Source of the DNA: Tetrahymena thermophila SB210
Lineage: Eukaryota; Ciliophora; Oligohymenophorea; Hymenostomatida; Tetrahymenidae
Assembly (NCBI RefSeq): GCF_000189635.1
Contig: NW_002476542.1
Span: forward strand, 239,335 to 303,334
Direction: 5' to 3'
DNA length: 64,000 bases
Below are positions 14,001 to 28,529 of this stretch, piece by piece. Positions within the stretch are counted from its first letter, which is position 1. Each line of letters starts with the position of its first letter. The translations under genes were made by a program, and so were the position numbers. The notes beneath the pieces were generated by a model. That model was not told the origin of the DNA. It saw only the letters and a program-made list of their open reading frames with translations, and ran no database searches.

Positions 14001-14569
14001 TTAAATTATTAATCATTTAGTAAAGATAATAAATTGAGCATCAATCTTCTTTTATATAATCATTAAACAAGTAATTTTTATTAACTTTAGTATTTAATTT
14101 AATTATTAACATACTTAATTTTTAACCAATAAGTAGGCTTAAAAGAAAACTCAAATGTGTAAATGCTTAATCTATTCTCATAGCTTGATAAATAAGGCAA
14201 AGTACCATATAATAGCTAAAGTTCTGATTTGCAATCTTTGTCAACTTTATAAAACCAAATATGGGAGACATAAAGTTAAAATTTCATAATTTCTTAAAGC
14301 AAAATATGTATAAATTTATTTACTTATTTTTAGACTATTTATAATAATATTTTAAATAAATCTAAAAAACAGAAAAATTGACAGAATTAGAAACTAAATT
14401 TATGCAATTCACCAATAAAATTGATAAATCATAAATAAATTTAAATAAAAGAATAAATATTTAAAATCCATTTCATGAAAGATCTAAAATAAAGTAGTTA
14501 GATGCTGAATAATAAGTGAATTAAGATTTTTAAATAACAGAGCGAAGTATAAAAAAAAATAATTTATGA
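5077..14569 (+). CDS. Giant membrane protein copy B (propeller / beta-helix / Cys-rich / multi-pass)
   Basis: Starts MNFKASFLQLIYLLLHYVLS, a signal peptide followed by QCPKF; exon 1 is 5,077-5,176 and the first intron 5,177-5,225, the same place and phase as in copy C. A beta-propeller-like region (to about 7,950) ends in a linker with the pattern NCLNCQMDFYF. A long beta-helix region of repeated short Asn/Ser-rich strands follows (about 8,330-11,570), including the recurring NGGAI/GGAVY turns. The Cys-rich module is at 12,235-12,540 (FRNCVYGEI ... CQTC ... CYSCP ... GPLCEEC). The membrane domain (12,590-13,990) holds SLLSCRQIG and FGFLYREYKSNVYYWEF. The Gln-rich tail ends at TGA 14,567-14,569; the last intron is 14,308-14,384. 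Intron 10,955-11,325 contains a foldback element. No in-frame TGA was found in the parts read. Probable surface receptor or adhesin; ligand unknown. Not every splice site was resolved. Confidence 0.85.
6388..6442 (+). repeat. Inverted repeat partner (arm 2) within copy B
   Basis: Coding segment of copy B whose reverse complement is present at 4,784-4,838. It lies in the propeller region and is in frame here, so this arm is the source or at least the functional version. Confidence 0.6.
10976..11305. mobile_element. MITE-like foldback element in an intron of copy B
   Basis: The ends are inverted repeats (TAGTTATGATTAACTTGC at the left; the right end reads back as TAATTAAGATTAACTTGC, 16 of 18 matching). 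Inside, a degenerate TTTACAYCAACC-like word recurs about every 27 bases: forward near 11,000, 11,031, 11,058, 11,084, 11,111 and 11,138, and inverted near 11,167, 11,193, 11,221, 11,248 and 11,274. The halves at about 11,070-11,118 and 11,166-11,214 are nearly perfect complements. The matching intron of the pseudogene at 1,905-1,960 lacks the insert. No transposase is encoded. It sits within intron 10,955-11,325 and leaves both splice sites intact. Confidence 0.75.
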
Positions 14570-14859
14570 ATATACAGAATAAATAAAAAATATTGAAATT
14601 ACCAAATTTAATTTTATATTAAAAATATACTAATTAAAATTGATTATAATTCCATTTTTTAGATTCATAGCATATAATATATTTTGAATTATAAATGGTT
14701 ACACGTATTTATAATATTTATAGTATTTGTAATATGGATAGTACTTATTTCATTTTATCTAAAAGACCTTAGTTTAGCTTTTATTAGTTATTGTATCTGT
14801 GATTTTTGTATTTGGTACTTTTCTTGTCATTTATAAAATAATTTTTATTAAATTTTACA
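14570..14859. other. 3' flank of copy B
   Basis: Non-coding flank nearly identical to the stretch after copy A and close to that after the pseudogene at 1,118-2,727. The open stretch here with LVIVSVIFVFGTF is hydrophobic but has no supported start and no conserved continuation in the other copies. Confidence 0.5.
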
Positions 14860-15400
14860 TGGCTAACATATTGAGTTCTTCGGTATTTCAGTTTGGACAC
14901 TTATATCGACGAATTATAGTACTAGATTTTATTATGATGATATTTGTAGTGAGGCTAAAAACTCCTCAATATCACTATATGCAAATAATTGCTCAATTAC
15001 TCTAGTTAATACTATTTATATTATTTTAAAAGCTATTTATCCATTATTGTAAATTGAATACATTATATAAACCAATTAAATACTCTTTTGAGTTCTAACA
15101 TATTAATAACTGCCGAAATTTATGCACTCTCCTAAATAAATATGTTAATTTAGGAGATTTAGCTTCTATAAGTATTTCTTAAGGGCCAGATTTTACAGTT
15201 GTTACTTAATGGTATTATATTTTTTCAAAAGATATAGTTAATTAGAATAGGTGATTTTTGAAGATGCTTGATTTTATAAAAAGATAACATTAATTATTCA
15301 AAGCATTCTACCATTTTACTATTAAATTATGGTTTATGCTTTAAAGTTATATTAGATAGCAAAGGTTTCTTTAATTTTATTAATTTATTTTTTAAATACA
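14860..15400 (+). pseudogene. Decayed N-terminal fragment of the family upstream of GAPDH
   Basis: Short translated blocks resemble the propeller exons of B-D in the right order: FYYDDIC (compare VYYDDIS), QIEYIIQTNQIL (compare QMEYIQKNNQIL), AEIYALS (compare ANVYTLE), SQGPDFTVVT (compare IQGTDLAILT), and YGLCFKVILDSKGF (compare NGLIFVAIKDKYGF). The blocks lie in different frames and are separated by TGA codons, for example near 15,090 and 15,253. This is best read as an old frameshifted copy that lost its downstream part. It could once have belonged to a gene starting in the flank just before it. Confidence 0.6.
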
Positions 15401-17329
<1,929 letters not shown>

Positions 17330-17868
17330 AATTTAATTTTCTATTTATTGTTAACGTATTTGATAATTTCAAATTATAAAGTGTCTATAAAATATTTATG
17401 TTTTTTCCAGTAAAAATTTAAATGTTTGACAAATGTCCTTAATAAAATTAATATTATTTAAAAATGAATTCTCTGATTTAAAGTAACAAATTATCAGGAT
17501 AAAATCAAAACATGCTTTTATTTATTAATTATTTTTAATAAAAAATTTAGAAAACAGACCATTAATTATTTTGTTATATAAGTAAAATATGCAATTAATA
17601 TGGAAACAACAAAAACCCATATTTTTAAAATGGGCATAATTTAATAGAAATCTCTTTAAAATGTTTTTTTATTTTTTAGGGTATGATCATACTATTTGAT
17701 CATGATATATTAATAAGATTGATTTTTGCTTTTATGCATTTAATAATAATAAAATAAAAATAAATGTGATAAAGTAAGCACTTATAATAATTAATTTAAT
17801 TACACTTTTAAATAAGTTTTTCAGTAGTTTCTATAAGAATTATTTAATGCAAAAAAAGTTGAAGATAG
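17330..17868. other. Intergenic between GAPDH and copy C
   Basis: A+T-rich spacer of about 540 bases with no gene recognised; it would hold the GAPDH 3' end and the copy C promoter. Confidence 0.5.
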
Positions 17869-20800
17869 ATGGTTAATATTTATTTAAAAATTTAATGGAA
17901 TTTTCTTTTCTTTCAATTGCTCGGAGTTATTTTGGCATAAAAATGCCCTAGCTTTAATATTCAACATAGTAAATTGAAGAAATAATCATTTTGATATTTA
18001 GTATTTTATTATATTTAGTGCCTCGTTACTTAGAATAGAATATCATTACTAACTTTCTAAAGATACCGAATACGAATTTACTATTGATTAACACATTATC
18101 CTAAGAGTCAAGTTAAGAATAATCAAGTATAGTATATTATGATGATCTTTCTAAGAATTTTGACAATATTATTAATGCTATTAAGAGTAAACAATTATTT
18201 TTTATTTTTTTTTACTCATATTTTTATTTAAAAAGCTGATTACATCATATTGTAAATGGAGTTTGTTGTCAAAACTAATTAAATTCTAATTGTTAGTCCT
18301 AATTAGCTTATCACTGCAAATGTTTACACACTCTAAAGACTGAATTATCTAACTTTCAGATCTGCTACAGCTCTTAGTTTGATTTAAGGCACAGATTTAG
18401 CAGTCCTTACTATATAAATATGTAAGTTTTATATAGTAGACGTAATTTAACTAAAGTAGATATTTTCTTAAGACACATGCTATTTTAATTATAATCTTAA
18501 TAATTTACTTTAATTTCCAAAAACTTTCTTATTACAAAATGATTTGCTACTAATAGCTTTAAAAGATAATTAAGGTTTCTAGGCATGGTCATTTAATATA
18601 ACAACATAGTAAATCAGTTATCATAATTACTTACCAGAGCCATGTAAATTCTACTTATTCATATGAAAAATAACCAATTTTAAATTTTTTTTAGAAAAAC
18701 AAGGCATTAACACTGCATACATAGATATCGATATAGCTTTAAATTAAAATATTATATTTGCTGTAGGTAAAGGTTACTTAATAAATATTATGTAAATCAT
18801 AGATTTAAGTACAGGAAGATTTGAAATATTACAAAGTTTAAGTATAAAAATGTAACTAAACAAAAATAAACCACTTTTTTAATTTAAAAAATAGTCTTAA
18901 TGAATGCAACAGATGACTTCTTAAATGTCAAACTTATTAAAACCGGATTTTTTTCATTTTAAAAATAAAGTTTATTTCTTAGTGACTCCAGAAATATATT
19001 TAGATTAGATTTTTAGATAAGCATGAATCAATCTAAATAAAATATATATTCTTTGACCTATCAGATGGCTAATCATCCTTTTCCTATATAGACTGAAGGA
19101 ATATAGTTTACATTTTGGTATTATTTGTAAGAAAACAAATAATTAATTTTACCACTGAAAAACAATATTCTAGGATAGTCTTACACATTTCTTTATTCCT
19201 ATGTTGACAATACATTTACATAGCGTTAGTGTAAAGAAAATATTTTTAGAAAAAAATTTAATTTATTTTATAATTATTAATTTTAATTTATTTTAATATT
19301 GAATTTTATTTTATCATTTTATCAGATTTAATAACCTTTTTCAAAATAATTTAAAATAATAGATTATACATCTACTGGTTGGGCAAAAATATTTTTAATT
19401 AATTTGAATCAAACTTATTATTATGTAACACCATTATTGAACACAGTTAAAGTAACTTAGGATAAACCTTCTGGAAATATAGTTTGGTAGGTTTAATACA
19501 ACGAGAATATTATTAATAAATAAAATAGCTTTATTTAAATCTAAAACTATCCTAATGGATATATAGTTTTAGTGGGTTCACAAATGATGTATTAAATTGA
19601 GATTTTTGAAACTTAAAATAAGAAAGTAATATAATTTATTGCAAATAAATAATTGTTAAAATCTTTATAGATATTAGATTTAAGCTCATTGAATCTATCT
19701 ATAAATAGAATTAGTTAGGTTATAGTCTCATTTTTAGATTAAAATAAATATCTTTGGGTAGTGTTTGGATTGCCATTTAAGGATAATGATGAAACATTTT
19801 TATTTTGGATAATTGATATTTGGAATTTGAATTTCTAAACTTTATCTTCAGACAATAGCGATGATAATTTAAATTAAACATGCTATGCTTTATATTCAGA
19901 TCAGAATAAGTAAATAGTTGGAATAGATGTATTTGCAAACGTTTATGTTTGGAATTCATAAAATATTACTTAATTTAAATTTAAAAAATCAATTAGTAAA
20001 TATTTTATTTCAATAATCATTAAATAGTATTAAATATTTCTTTAATAAATAATAAAGCTGCTTTTTAGTGCTATAATTCTCCTATAGGTTAATTATACAA
20101 TAATCGCAATATTATTTATTTGATAGCTGTTTGTGATAACTATAATGTTATAAGTTTTAACCTAAATACTGGAGATACATAATTATTAATTAAAATGTCT
20201 TCATCATCAAATCATGTAAACTCATTTGAGGACATTTAGCTTATTGGTTTTGGTGAAAAAGATACAGGAAATGTCTATTTATTTTAATTTGATCAGGTCA
20301 GAGAATAATTTAGTTTTTTTTTGCAAATCTAAACTGTAAAATACAAAGATGAAACAATTAATCTCACTTATTTAGCTGATTCTTAAATTCTTTTCATTTA
20401 ATATTACTATAGTAATTATTTTTTTCCTATTGGATCATGTTTAGAAGATATATAAAATTGCTTAAGTTGTGAGATGGATTTTTATTTTAGTTCTACTGAA
20501 ATCTAATAATCAAATAATTTATATGGACTAGGAACAGCTGAATCACCATTTTAAAGCTCAAAAAATTTAATTACTTCCTTTTTACAAGTAAATATCACTT
20601 TTATATAAATTAAAAATTAAAACCATAAAATTTCTTTTATTGAAAAATCTCAAAAAAAAAAATTAATATTCAATTTTAGCACAAAAATTTTCTTTTAATA
20701 AATTAACAATGAAAATTATTATGATATTTTTTGAAGTTAAATAAATTCAATAATAATTATTTTTATTATAATTAAAATAATTTATTTATGAAAATAAGCT

Positions 20801-23800
20801 CCAATAATATTGTGACCTAGTTAATTAAGTCTAATAGATAAATATAAAAATTTATATAAACCCAAGATATTCATTTCAAATATTTTAAGAGCTGATAAAC
20901 ATTGATTTTGGGAGTTTAATTAATTTGACAATTTAGAGCATTGATTAATAAATATAAGCTGAAATCAGTACTATTAATATTTTAGAATTTAAGTAATTTA
21001 AGATGTTAAAATTATAAAATTTAATAATATAATACATATTATTGTAATAATATGATTTAAATTCCTATTGTGGATTAAAGATAACAGATGTAGTTTAATG
21101 GGCGATCATCGAAAATATCAATTATAATTAACAGTTTGATGGTTAGAACAATAATTGCTATTCTTTGTATATCAATAATTCTTCTGCTATAATTTAAGAC
21201 ATAAATATATCGTTTGTTGATTTCTCAAACTTTTAAGATTTAATTCTTGTCAGTAACTCAAATCAGGTAATATATTTAGTCCTTAAAATATAATTAATAT
21301 ATTTTATTTTTAAATAAAAGATTATTATCCAAAATTTTACACTTTAGAATTCTATTCTAAATAGTTATTTTAGCATATTAAGATAGATGAGCAATACAAA
21401 CATAACAATCAATCAAATGGTTATTCAAAACAACACATGTGATTAATAGTAAAATTCAGGTTCTAATTTTGTTGGATAGTTATTTTAAGCAGGACAGTTT
21501 AATGTTAGCAATATATAAATAATTGAAAACTAATTTTGTAATTAATAAATATTTTCAATAATTTCAAATATTAATCAACAAAATATTACGCTATAACTTT
21601 AAAATATAACTATAATATCAAATATATTTTATACAACTGCTCCATATTTATTACTTAATGCAATTTACGCCTTTAGCCCTCTTCCTTAGCATACTCTTCT
21701 TGTGAGCAACATTTACATATTAGACAATTAGTATTTACCAAATTCATAAATAAAGTATTAAAATGGTTAAAATACTACATCACTAATATTGATAGATAAT
21801 ATCAAGGATATTAATATTTAAAATATTATTTATAAAAATTAAAATGAAATAGCTTTTCTGAAAGCTTCTTATGTTGAAAATAGTAATCTATATAATATAT
21901 CATGTTAAAATGATGCAAAATATTTTAATAGCACTATTTCTAATTATTATGCTGGTTGTTTGCTATTTAAAGAAGTAAACCAATTTAGTCTAAATATATT
22001 TAATTCAAGCTTCATCAATGCCTCTGACTAATAAATTATAAGTATAATAAACTAAAACTATTAAAATAACATAATCTTGCTAACCAATATAGAAATATTT
22101 TCAAGTTTCTTTACATAAACATTATCTAATTCTTATTCTAATCCTGTATTTATATCCTCTGACTATAGCTCTTAAATAGAAATATAGTCTTCATATTTTC
22201 ATGATAATGTGCTCTATGGTTATATTAATGCTTAAACATAATCTACGACTGGTATTTAACTTATCAATTCTTTAGGAAGCAGTTTAATTTAAGAAACAAG
22301 ATTTAATAATTCTAAATCTAACTCTCTCTACAATTTTATATTTGTTCAGAGCAATATCTTGATTATTAATAATTGCTCGTTTTCAAATTCTTCTTTTGAT
22401 TTATTAGATACAACTAGTTTGCTTATTTAATAAGGAGGATGTATAAGAGCTAAATGTAATACATTTCAGTTATCACAGTCTAAGTTATCATATTCAACAG
22501 CTAGTATAGCTTCTTTTATATATTTGGAATCATTGAGCAATTAAATAAATAGTTTGATTTCTTAATCATAGTTTTCTTAAGGATTTTCAAATTCAGATGG
22601 AGGTGCTATCTACATAAATTCTCAAAACTCAAAAATAAAATTTATCATTGTTAGATCAAATTTTACTGATGTTTATACTTTTTCTCAAAACTCAAATATT
22701 ATATCCATTCAGTAATTTACATTTTCACAAAAATTTATATATATTTATGAGCCCAAACCCAAATTGAGATAATTATTTATCAATCATAACTGATTAGATT
22801 TTATGCAATAATTTTTTTGATTGCACTCGCAATTATCTTAATCTGGACTCAAAGCATATATTTATAATATTATTTACTTATTTATGAAATATATCATTTC
22901 TCTTTTTTTAATTATTTTTTAGAAACCAAAATTAAGGAACAGCAGACTACTAAGATAAATTTTCTTTTGTAGATATTAGATTGACGAATGTCTTAGGGGG
23001 CATAAATACTAAATTTTTAAACGTCTAATACTCTGAGGTTTTATTTTAATATATCTATGGGAAAAATACAGAAATTAAATAGTTTCCTTATATATTGGCT
23101 TAAATGGCAGGTTTTGAAACTTTTTACACACCAACTTTAATATAGGCATAATACTCGAATATTACATTCAGGGATACTAATTTTTTTAACATAACTTCAT
23201 CAGATCATTCTATCTTACCACTTTTAATATAATCAGTTGACTCAATTGTGATAATAAATAAACTAAATATTTCGTAATCATATTTTTGGATAAGTTTAAT
23301 AGATGCTGCTTATTGTCAATTATTCATTAGTTAAAGTAAATTTAACAATCTGTCTACTGTAAATAGATCTCATCCTTAAAACTATATGTCTGTTTAATAA
23401 AGTTATGGGAATTCTTTGATTAAGTTAAATGCTTCGTAATTAGAGATATCAGATTAAACATTTTTTAACTAAATAATATGCAGCAAAAAGTGTTATGGTT
23501 CTAGCTTATCTTTAGTAAACTCTAGATTCAATATCTCAAATACATACTTCACAAATTCATAAGTATTTAATATAATATCAATTAAATTTATTAAAGTATT
23601 TTTTGAAAGGCGTTAAATGGAGGTGCCATTGCAATATAAGGAGGTAATGAAGAAAATATAATACAAGACTGCAATTTTAACAATAATTATGCAATTAATG
23701 GCGGAGCAATTTACTTAACAGCTAATGAAAATGATGTAATTTAATATTATTTAAAAATGAATAATAAAATATTTTTTTTCTTAGAATATATAAACTACGA

Positions 23801-26800
23801 TTGTTGATTCAAAATTTAAAAATAACATTGCTAATACAGGTTATGGAGGTGCTTTATATATAGAGGTACTTGGTACAAACTTTATTTTAAGTACTATTTT
23901 TATTAATAGAACAGCAATCTAAAGTAATTAGGCAAATATAGGTGGTGGAATATACAATTAAGGAATCAATCCTAAGTTTTATTAATCTAATATTTCTCAC
24001 AACTAAGCATATATATATGGAGATGATTAATTTTCATATCCATCTCAGCTTTATCTTGTTAATTATTACAATTTTTCATCATATAATAATCAAAAAATAA
24101 AGATCAATAACTTTAAAAGTGGAAACTAGATGCCCAAACTCATATTTTAACTAAAAGACAGTAGCTATAAACCTATAACATATATTAATTAATAATAATA
24201 ACTCACAGTAAAAGCTTAAGTTAGTTCAAAAACTGTTAATTCTTCTTTATATTACTTCAGAGGAAATACATCTGTAAATATTGATCCTCAATAAAATGTA
24301 TTTGTCTTTGAATAAATAGATTTGATTGGTATTCCAGGTTCAGATTCAATTCTTGAATTTGTCTCTGATTCTATAAAAGTTTTTAATAACGATACACAGA
24401 AGTATGAAAACAATTATACATTTGAAGTCAATGTTAATTTTAGGAATTGTGTTTATGGAGAAATCATCTATAAGTATAATAATTTTACTGAGTGTTAAGT
24501 ATGTGATGATGAAAAGTATTCGTTGGACTTTTAAGAATGTTATTCTTGTCCACAAGGAGCAGAATGTCATAATGGAGTTGTTTATCTTTAAAATGGATAT
24601 TGGAGAAAAGAAGATAAAAGTATAGAAATTATTTAATGTCACAACTTATAGTAAAATTGTGTAGGAAATTCTTTTGGAAATAGTGTTTGTGTTCAAGGAA
24701 ATATAGGGCCTTTATGTGAAGAATGTGATGTAATTTTAATTTTTATGAATATTTTTTGATTAATTTTTTTACTTAAGATTTATGGCGAGTTCTGGGGGAA
24801 AAGCTATACAAGATCTAATTAATATTAGTGTCAATTGTGCCAAGAATTAAAGTATAATTCTTGGAAGATAGTTCTTACATATATTTGGATACTTTTCTCT
24901 ATCTTTTTTACAGTACAAGATCATGAAAACTTCTTTTTAAAAAATATTTTTATAAATAATATACGAAGATAAAGTTAAAAGCTAGGTATGTAAAACTTTT
25001 AAAAACCTTCTAATTCTATGGTATTATCATAATAAAGTTAAAAAACTCTTAAAAGTATTAAAGGAGATATGTCTGCTAAAAACTATATTAAAATATTTAC
25101 AAATTATGCTTAAATTGTTAGTTAGGCTGTAGCTTTTAACCTAAATATTGAATCATGTAAATTAAATCAATATTATTTGACTATTCTCTATTATTAAATA
25201 ACAGTTAAGTTTTTTTTATTTAGAAGATTTATTAATATTTAAATAAGTTTCTTAATATTAAAAAATTTATTTTTTTCTTAATAAAATTTTTTTAATTGAT
25301 ATGACTTAGATTTGATTAACATCTTTTCATTCATTGGAGCTCCAATAAAAATATCAACAGATTTTCTTAATTGCATAATTAAAGATTTTAAAACAAATAT
25401 ACCTTTGATTTACTAAAAGCTCATATTCTCATTAATTACGCCTTTATTAATTTTGATTTTGTTTATTTTTGGATTAAAATTAAAATAAATTGTCTTTGAA
25501 AAATCAGTTAAATTTAAGATTTATCAATTTTATACAGGATCAATTTTCCTTTTTCTGTATCTTTAGCCTGATTTAGTTTCTTAAATGATTAGTCTACTTT
25601 CTTGTAGATAGATTGGAAACAACTCTTACATACTAAGTAACATTAACTATACATGTAACTCTGATCAGTATAATTTTTACAGTATGAGCTTAGTTTTTCC
25701 TTTCCTTATTTCATGGGTGATAGTAATTCCTTTTATTTTATTAGTACATATTTATAGAAATAGATCAAAACTTGATAGCCTATTTACTAATATGAAGTTT
25801 GGGTTCTTGTATAGAGAATATAAATCTAATGTTTATTACTGGGAGTTTATCAAAATAGCTCAAAAATTATCCATTATACTTGCTCTTAACTTTTACTATC
25901 AGAATGTTGTTATTAAAGGATTACTTGTTATTTTGATAATAACAGCTTATGGAATAATATCAAACAAATTAAAACCTTACAAGGAAGATGAATAAAATTA
26001 TATAGATAGCTTATCAACTAAAGTGTGTGCTTTAACAATATATCTCTGCCTATTAATGTATTAAAATGATTACAAATATTTAGTCATCATATCAGTTCTA
26101 ATGATATTTATAATTAATATTTCTTTCGTTTGCTTCATATTAACAAGAGTTTTTCATGGATACAAATAAAAAATTTAAAAAATATTTGAGTTCTTAACTA
26201 TTAAAGTATTTAAAAAGCAAAAATAATAATAAATCAGCAAGAAGTAAATAAACCCTAAATTGAGGGAAAAAATAAGAAGATCATTAATAAATTATTGCTA
26301 TTTAAGCCTGGATAAAAGATAGGAAATAATGTTTTCAGTATTAAATAACCAGATAAGTAAATATCCAATTTATTTATTTTCATAAATTAAATGATTTTTT
26401 AAATTAGGTTAATAATTTTCAGCTATTAAAGCATAACAAAATATCTAGAAACTTGAATAGAGCTAAAAATAAGAATTCAAATTTGAAACTTAGTCACCTT
26501 ATATTATTCCCAATTAAAATTCTCATTCAACTTTAAGCATATTCAAGCTAAATGAAACTTAAAATCAAAGCGATATTATTTCTTAATACTAGAAAGGTAA
26601 TTTTATATATGGATCCTTTTTAAAAATAAAATATATTTTTAATAAATAGATCAGCTGATAGGATTAAAAATTAAATCATCAAATAAAAGATAAAGTTTTA
26701 TAAAAAAGTAAAAAAACAAAAACTTATTTGACACAAACTTGAGTTAAGCATAGTCAGAGTCATATCCTGATGACATAAACGCTATTTAAATGATGGATTA

Positions 26801-26861
26801 AAGCAATCCAAATTTTTTACCTTAATTCATGTAAATATAATAAACAAATTCATTGAAATGA
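17869..26861 (+). CDS. Giant membrane protein copy C (propeller / beta-helix / Cys-rich / multi-pass)
   Basis: The start MVNIYLKIQWNFLFFQLL continues GVILAQKCPSF, a signal peptide; a nearby ATG at 17,889 is in another frame and was not used. Exon 1 is 17,869-17,968, intron 17,969-18,018. The propeller-like region runs to about 20,590 and ends with the conserved NCLSCEMDFYF linker. A beta-helix region occupies about 20,890-23,750, with NGGAIAI and NGGAIYL turns. The Cys-rich module (24,420-24,730) shows FRNCVYGEI, CYSCPQGAEC and GPLCEEC. The membrane domain (24,780-26,170) contains SLLSCRQIGNNSYI and FGFLYREYKSNVYYWEF. The tail ends MQIQQTNSLK and TGA 26,859-26,861. The plan is collinear with B and D but sequence is clearly more diverged than A is from B. 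No in-frame TGA noted in the parts read. Function unknown. Confidence 0.85.
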
Positions 26862-28529
26862 TATCAAATTATGGAATAAAAATTAAATTAAAGTATTAAT
26901 TTATTATAGTTTTTTTCTGATTATTGATGTATGTTAATATAAAATTATATGTTAAAATATTTAAAAAATATTTAAATTCTCTTTTTTTTTATAAAATTAT
27001 ATTCCTCTATTAAACTTCATAAAATAAGATTTTAGAATAAATAACTCATTTTTTTAGTAAAATTAATAATATTTGTGGATTACATATGAATAATAAGAAG
27101 ATTATTTAATTATATATTTATATTTTTTAAAATAAAAACCTAAATGAATATTTTTGAAAAAATTTTTTACTAAAGTGTATTTGAAAATTTAGTCTGTGTA
27201 TTTTTTATTTAGTTTTTTATAGGTATATTTTGTTGAAGTAAAATTTTCTTGATAAAAAGAGTTATAAATAGAATTTTTAATAAACCAATCTTAATTTTTC
27301 AATGGTTGGTTTTATAATATTTTTTGGTGGATATGATAGTTGTAGTATGAATTATTTTTATATTATGGTTCTAAATTAATTTTTATTTTAATAGTATGCT
27401 TGTAATATATGTGGCTTTTGCCCTTGTTCTCATTTAAAAAAAAAATTTATTGAATGGCCAAGTTACTCACCGGATTATTGGGGATGAATCAAGCAAAAAG
27501 TATCAAATATTCAGCCAATATCTATTCCTAATTTGAAAAAATCTTTAAGATTACATTCGAAATCGATTAATTAATAGTTTCTTTAATTTTATTTAACTAA
27601 CTTCCAGAAAGAATCAATTAAGGATTAAAATTTAGAGAAAACAAGAGAAGTGTTTTTAGAGACATTTGAATGAGAATTTCGAATTCAATACTTTTAATAT
27701 TTGATTTTTCTTAGTGATATAATTATGAATCTCTTAAATATAATTAATAATATAATTACTTCTATTAAATAAAACATCTTATATAAAGAAAAAAAAACTA
27801 AATAATTAAAAATAAATTTAATCAATAATCAATCATACTAAATAATTACCATTATTTTAAATATCATGCTAAAATAATCAATATTTTATTATTTTTATTT
27901 TTTTTATCAAAGTTAATTTTTATATATTTAAAAATACATTATTTCAAAAATATTTTACGTATTATTCAATTAATTTATCTTTTAGTTATTTTATTATAAT
28001 TCAAACATAGTAAAAAATATTAATGAATCAAAATATGCTATAAAAAATAATCAGTAAGACTTATTAAAAATTTGTATGAATCAATAGGAAAAAGCTAATG
28101 ATTCAAAAATAAAAATTGTGTGGATTATTTTGTAATTATTACATATAAAAAGAAATTTTCTGGAAAAATTAGGAATAGTTAGTTCAATTTTCCTTTTTCC
28201 TTTGTAATTAAAAGATATAAATATGAAAAAAAAAAAAGTAAAATATTCACCACATTAGATTAAAGAAAAGATAATAATAAAATAATATCCTTAGAAAAAT
28301 TTCACTTTTCTAGCTTCATAAAAAACAGATAAATCATTTATAATAATCTTAAAATTGTAAAAGAGTTAATATTAAAGGAAAAACTAATCAAAATAAGCTT
28401 AAGAAAGAAACAATAAAAAGAAGAAGAAGTAAATAAATTAACTAATTAATTAATCATCTTTTATTTATTGAAAGAAATATACTAATTAATATTTTTGAAT
28501 AATTAACAATAAATAAAAGCAAGTGAAAA
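26862..28529. other. Intergenic between copies C and D
   Basis: About 1.7 kb, very A+T-rich, with several A and T runs. Apart from the possible transposase relic at 27,302-27,668 nothing was recognised. Confidence 0.5.
27302..27668 (+). pseudogene. Possible Tc1/mariner transposase relic
   Basis: A short frame from ATG 27,302 reads to TGA 27,487 and contains EWPSYSPD, the signature that precedes the third catalytic acid in Tc1/mariner DDE transposases (family pattern WPxxSPDLNPIE). Upstream GGYDSCSMNYFYIMVL could correspond to the usual G...MNxxxYIxxL block. Just after SPD the NPIE continuation is lost, and the next frame gives LPERINQGLKF, where the family has a MPRRI-like block. Length is far short of about 340 residues and a frameshift is needed. 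No terminal inverted repeats were identified. The call rests mostly on one motif. Confidence 0.42.

Noticed and set aside
17889..17950. ATG giving MEFSFLSIARSYF as the start of copy C
   Set aside because: That frame does not connect to exon 2; the ATG at 17,869 gives a signal peptide, KCPSF and a matching splice phase.
24346..24642. Open minus-strand frame across the Cys-rich module of copy C
   Set aside because: Reverse of conserved coding sequence (FRNCVYGEI ... CYSCP); no independent support.
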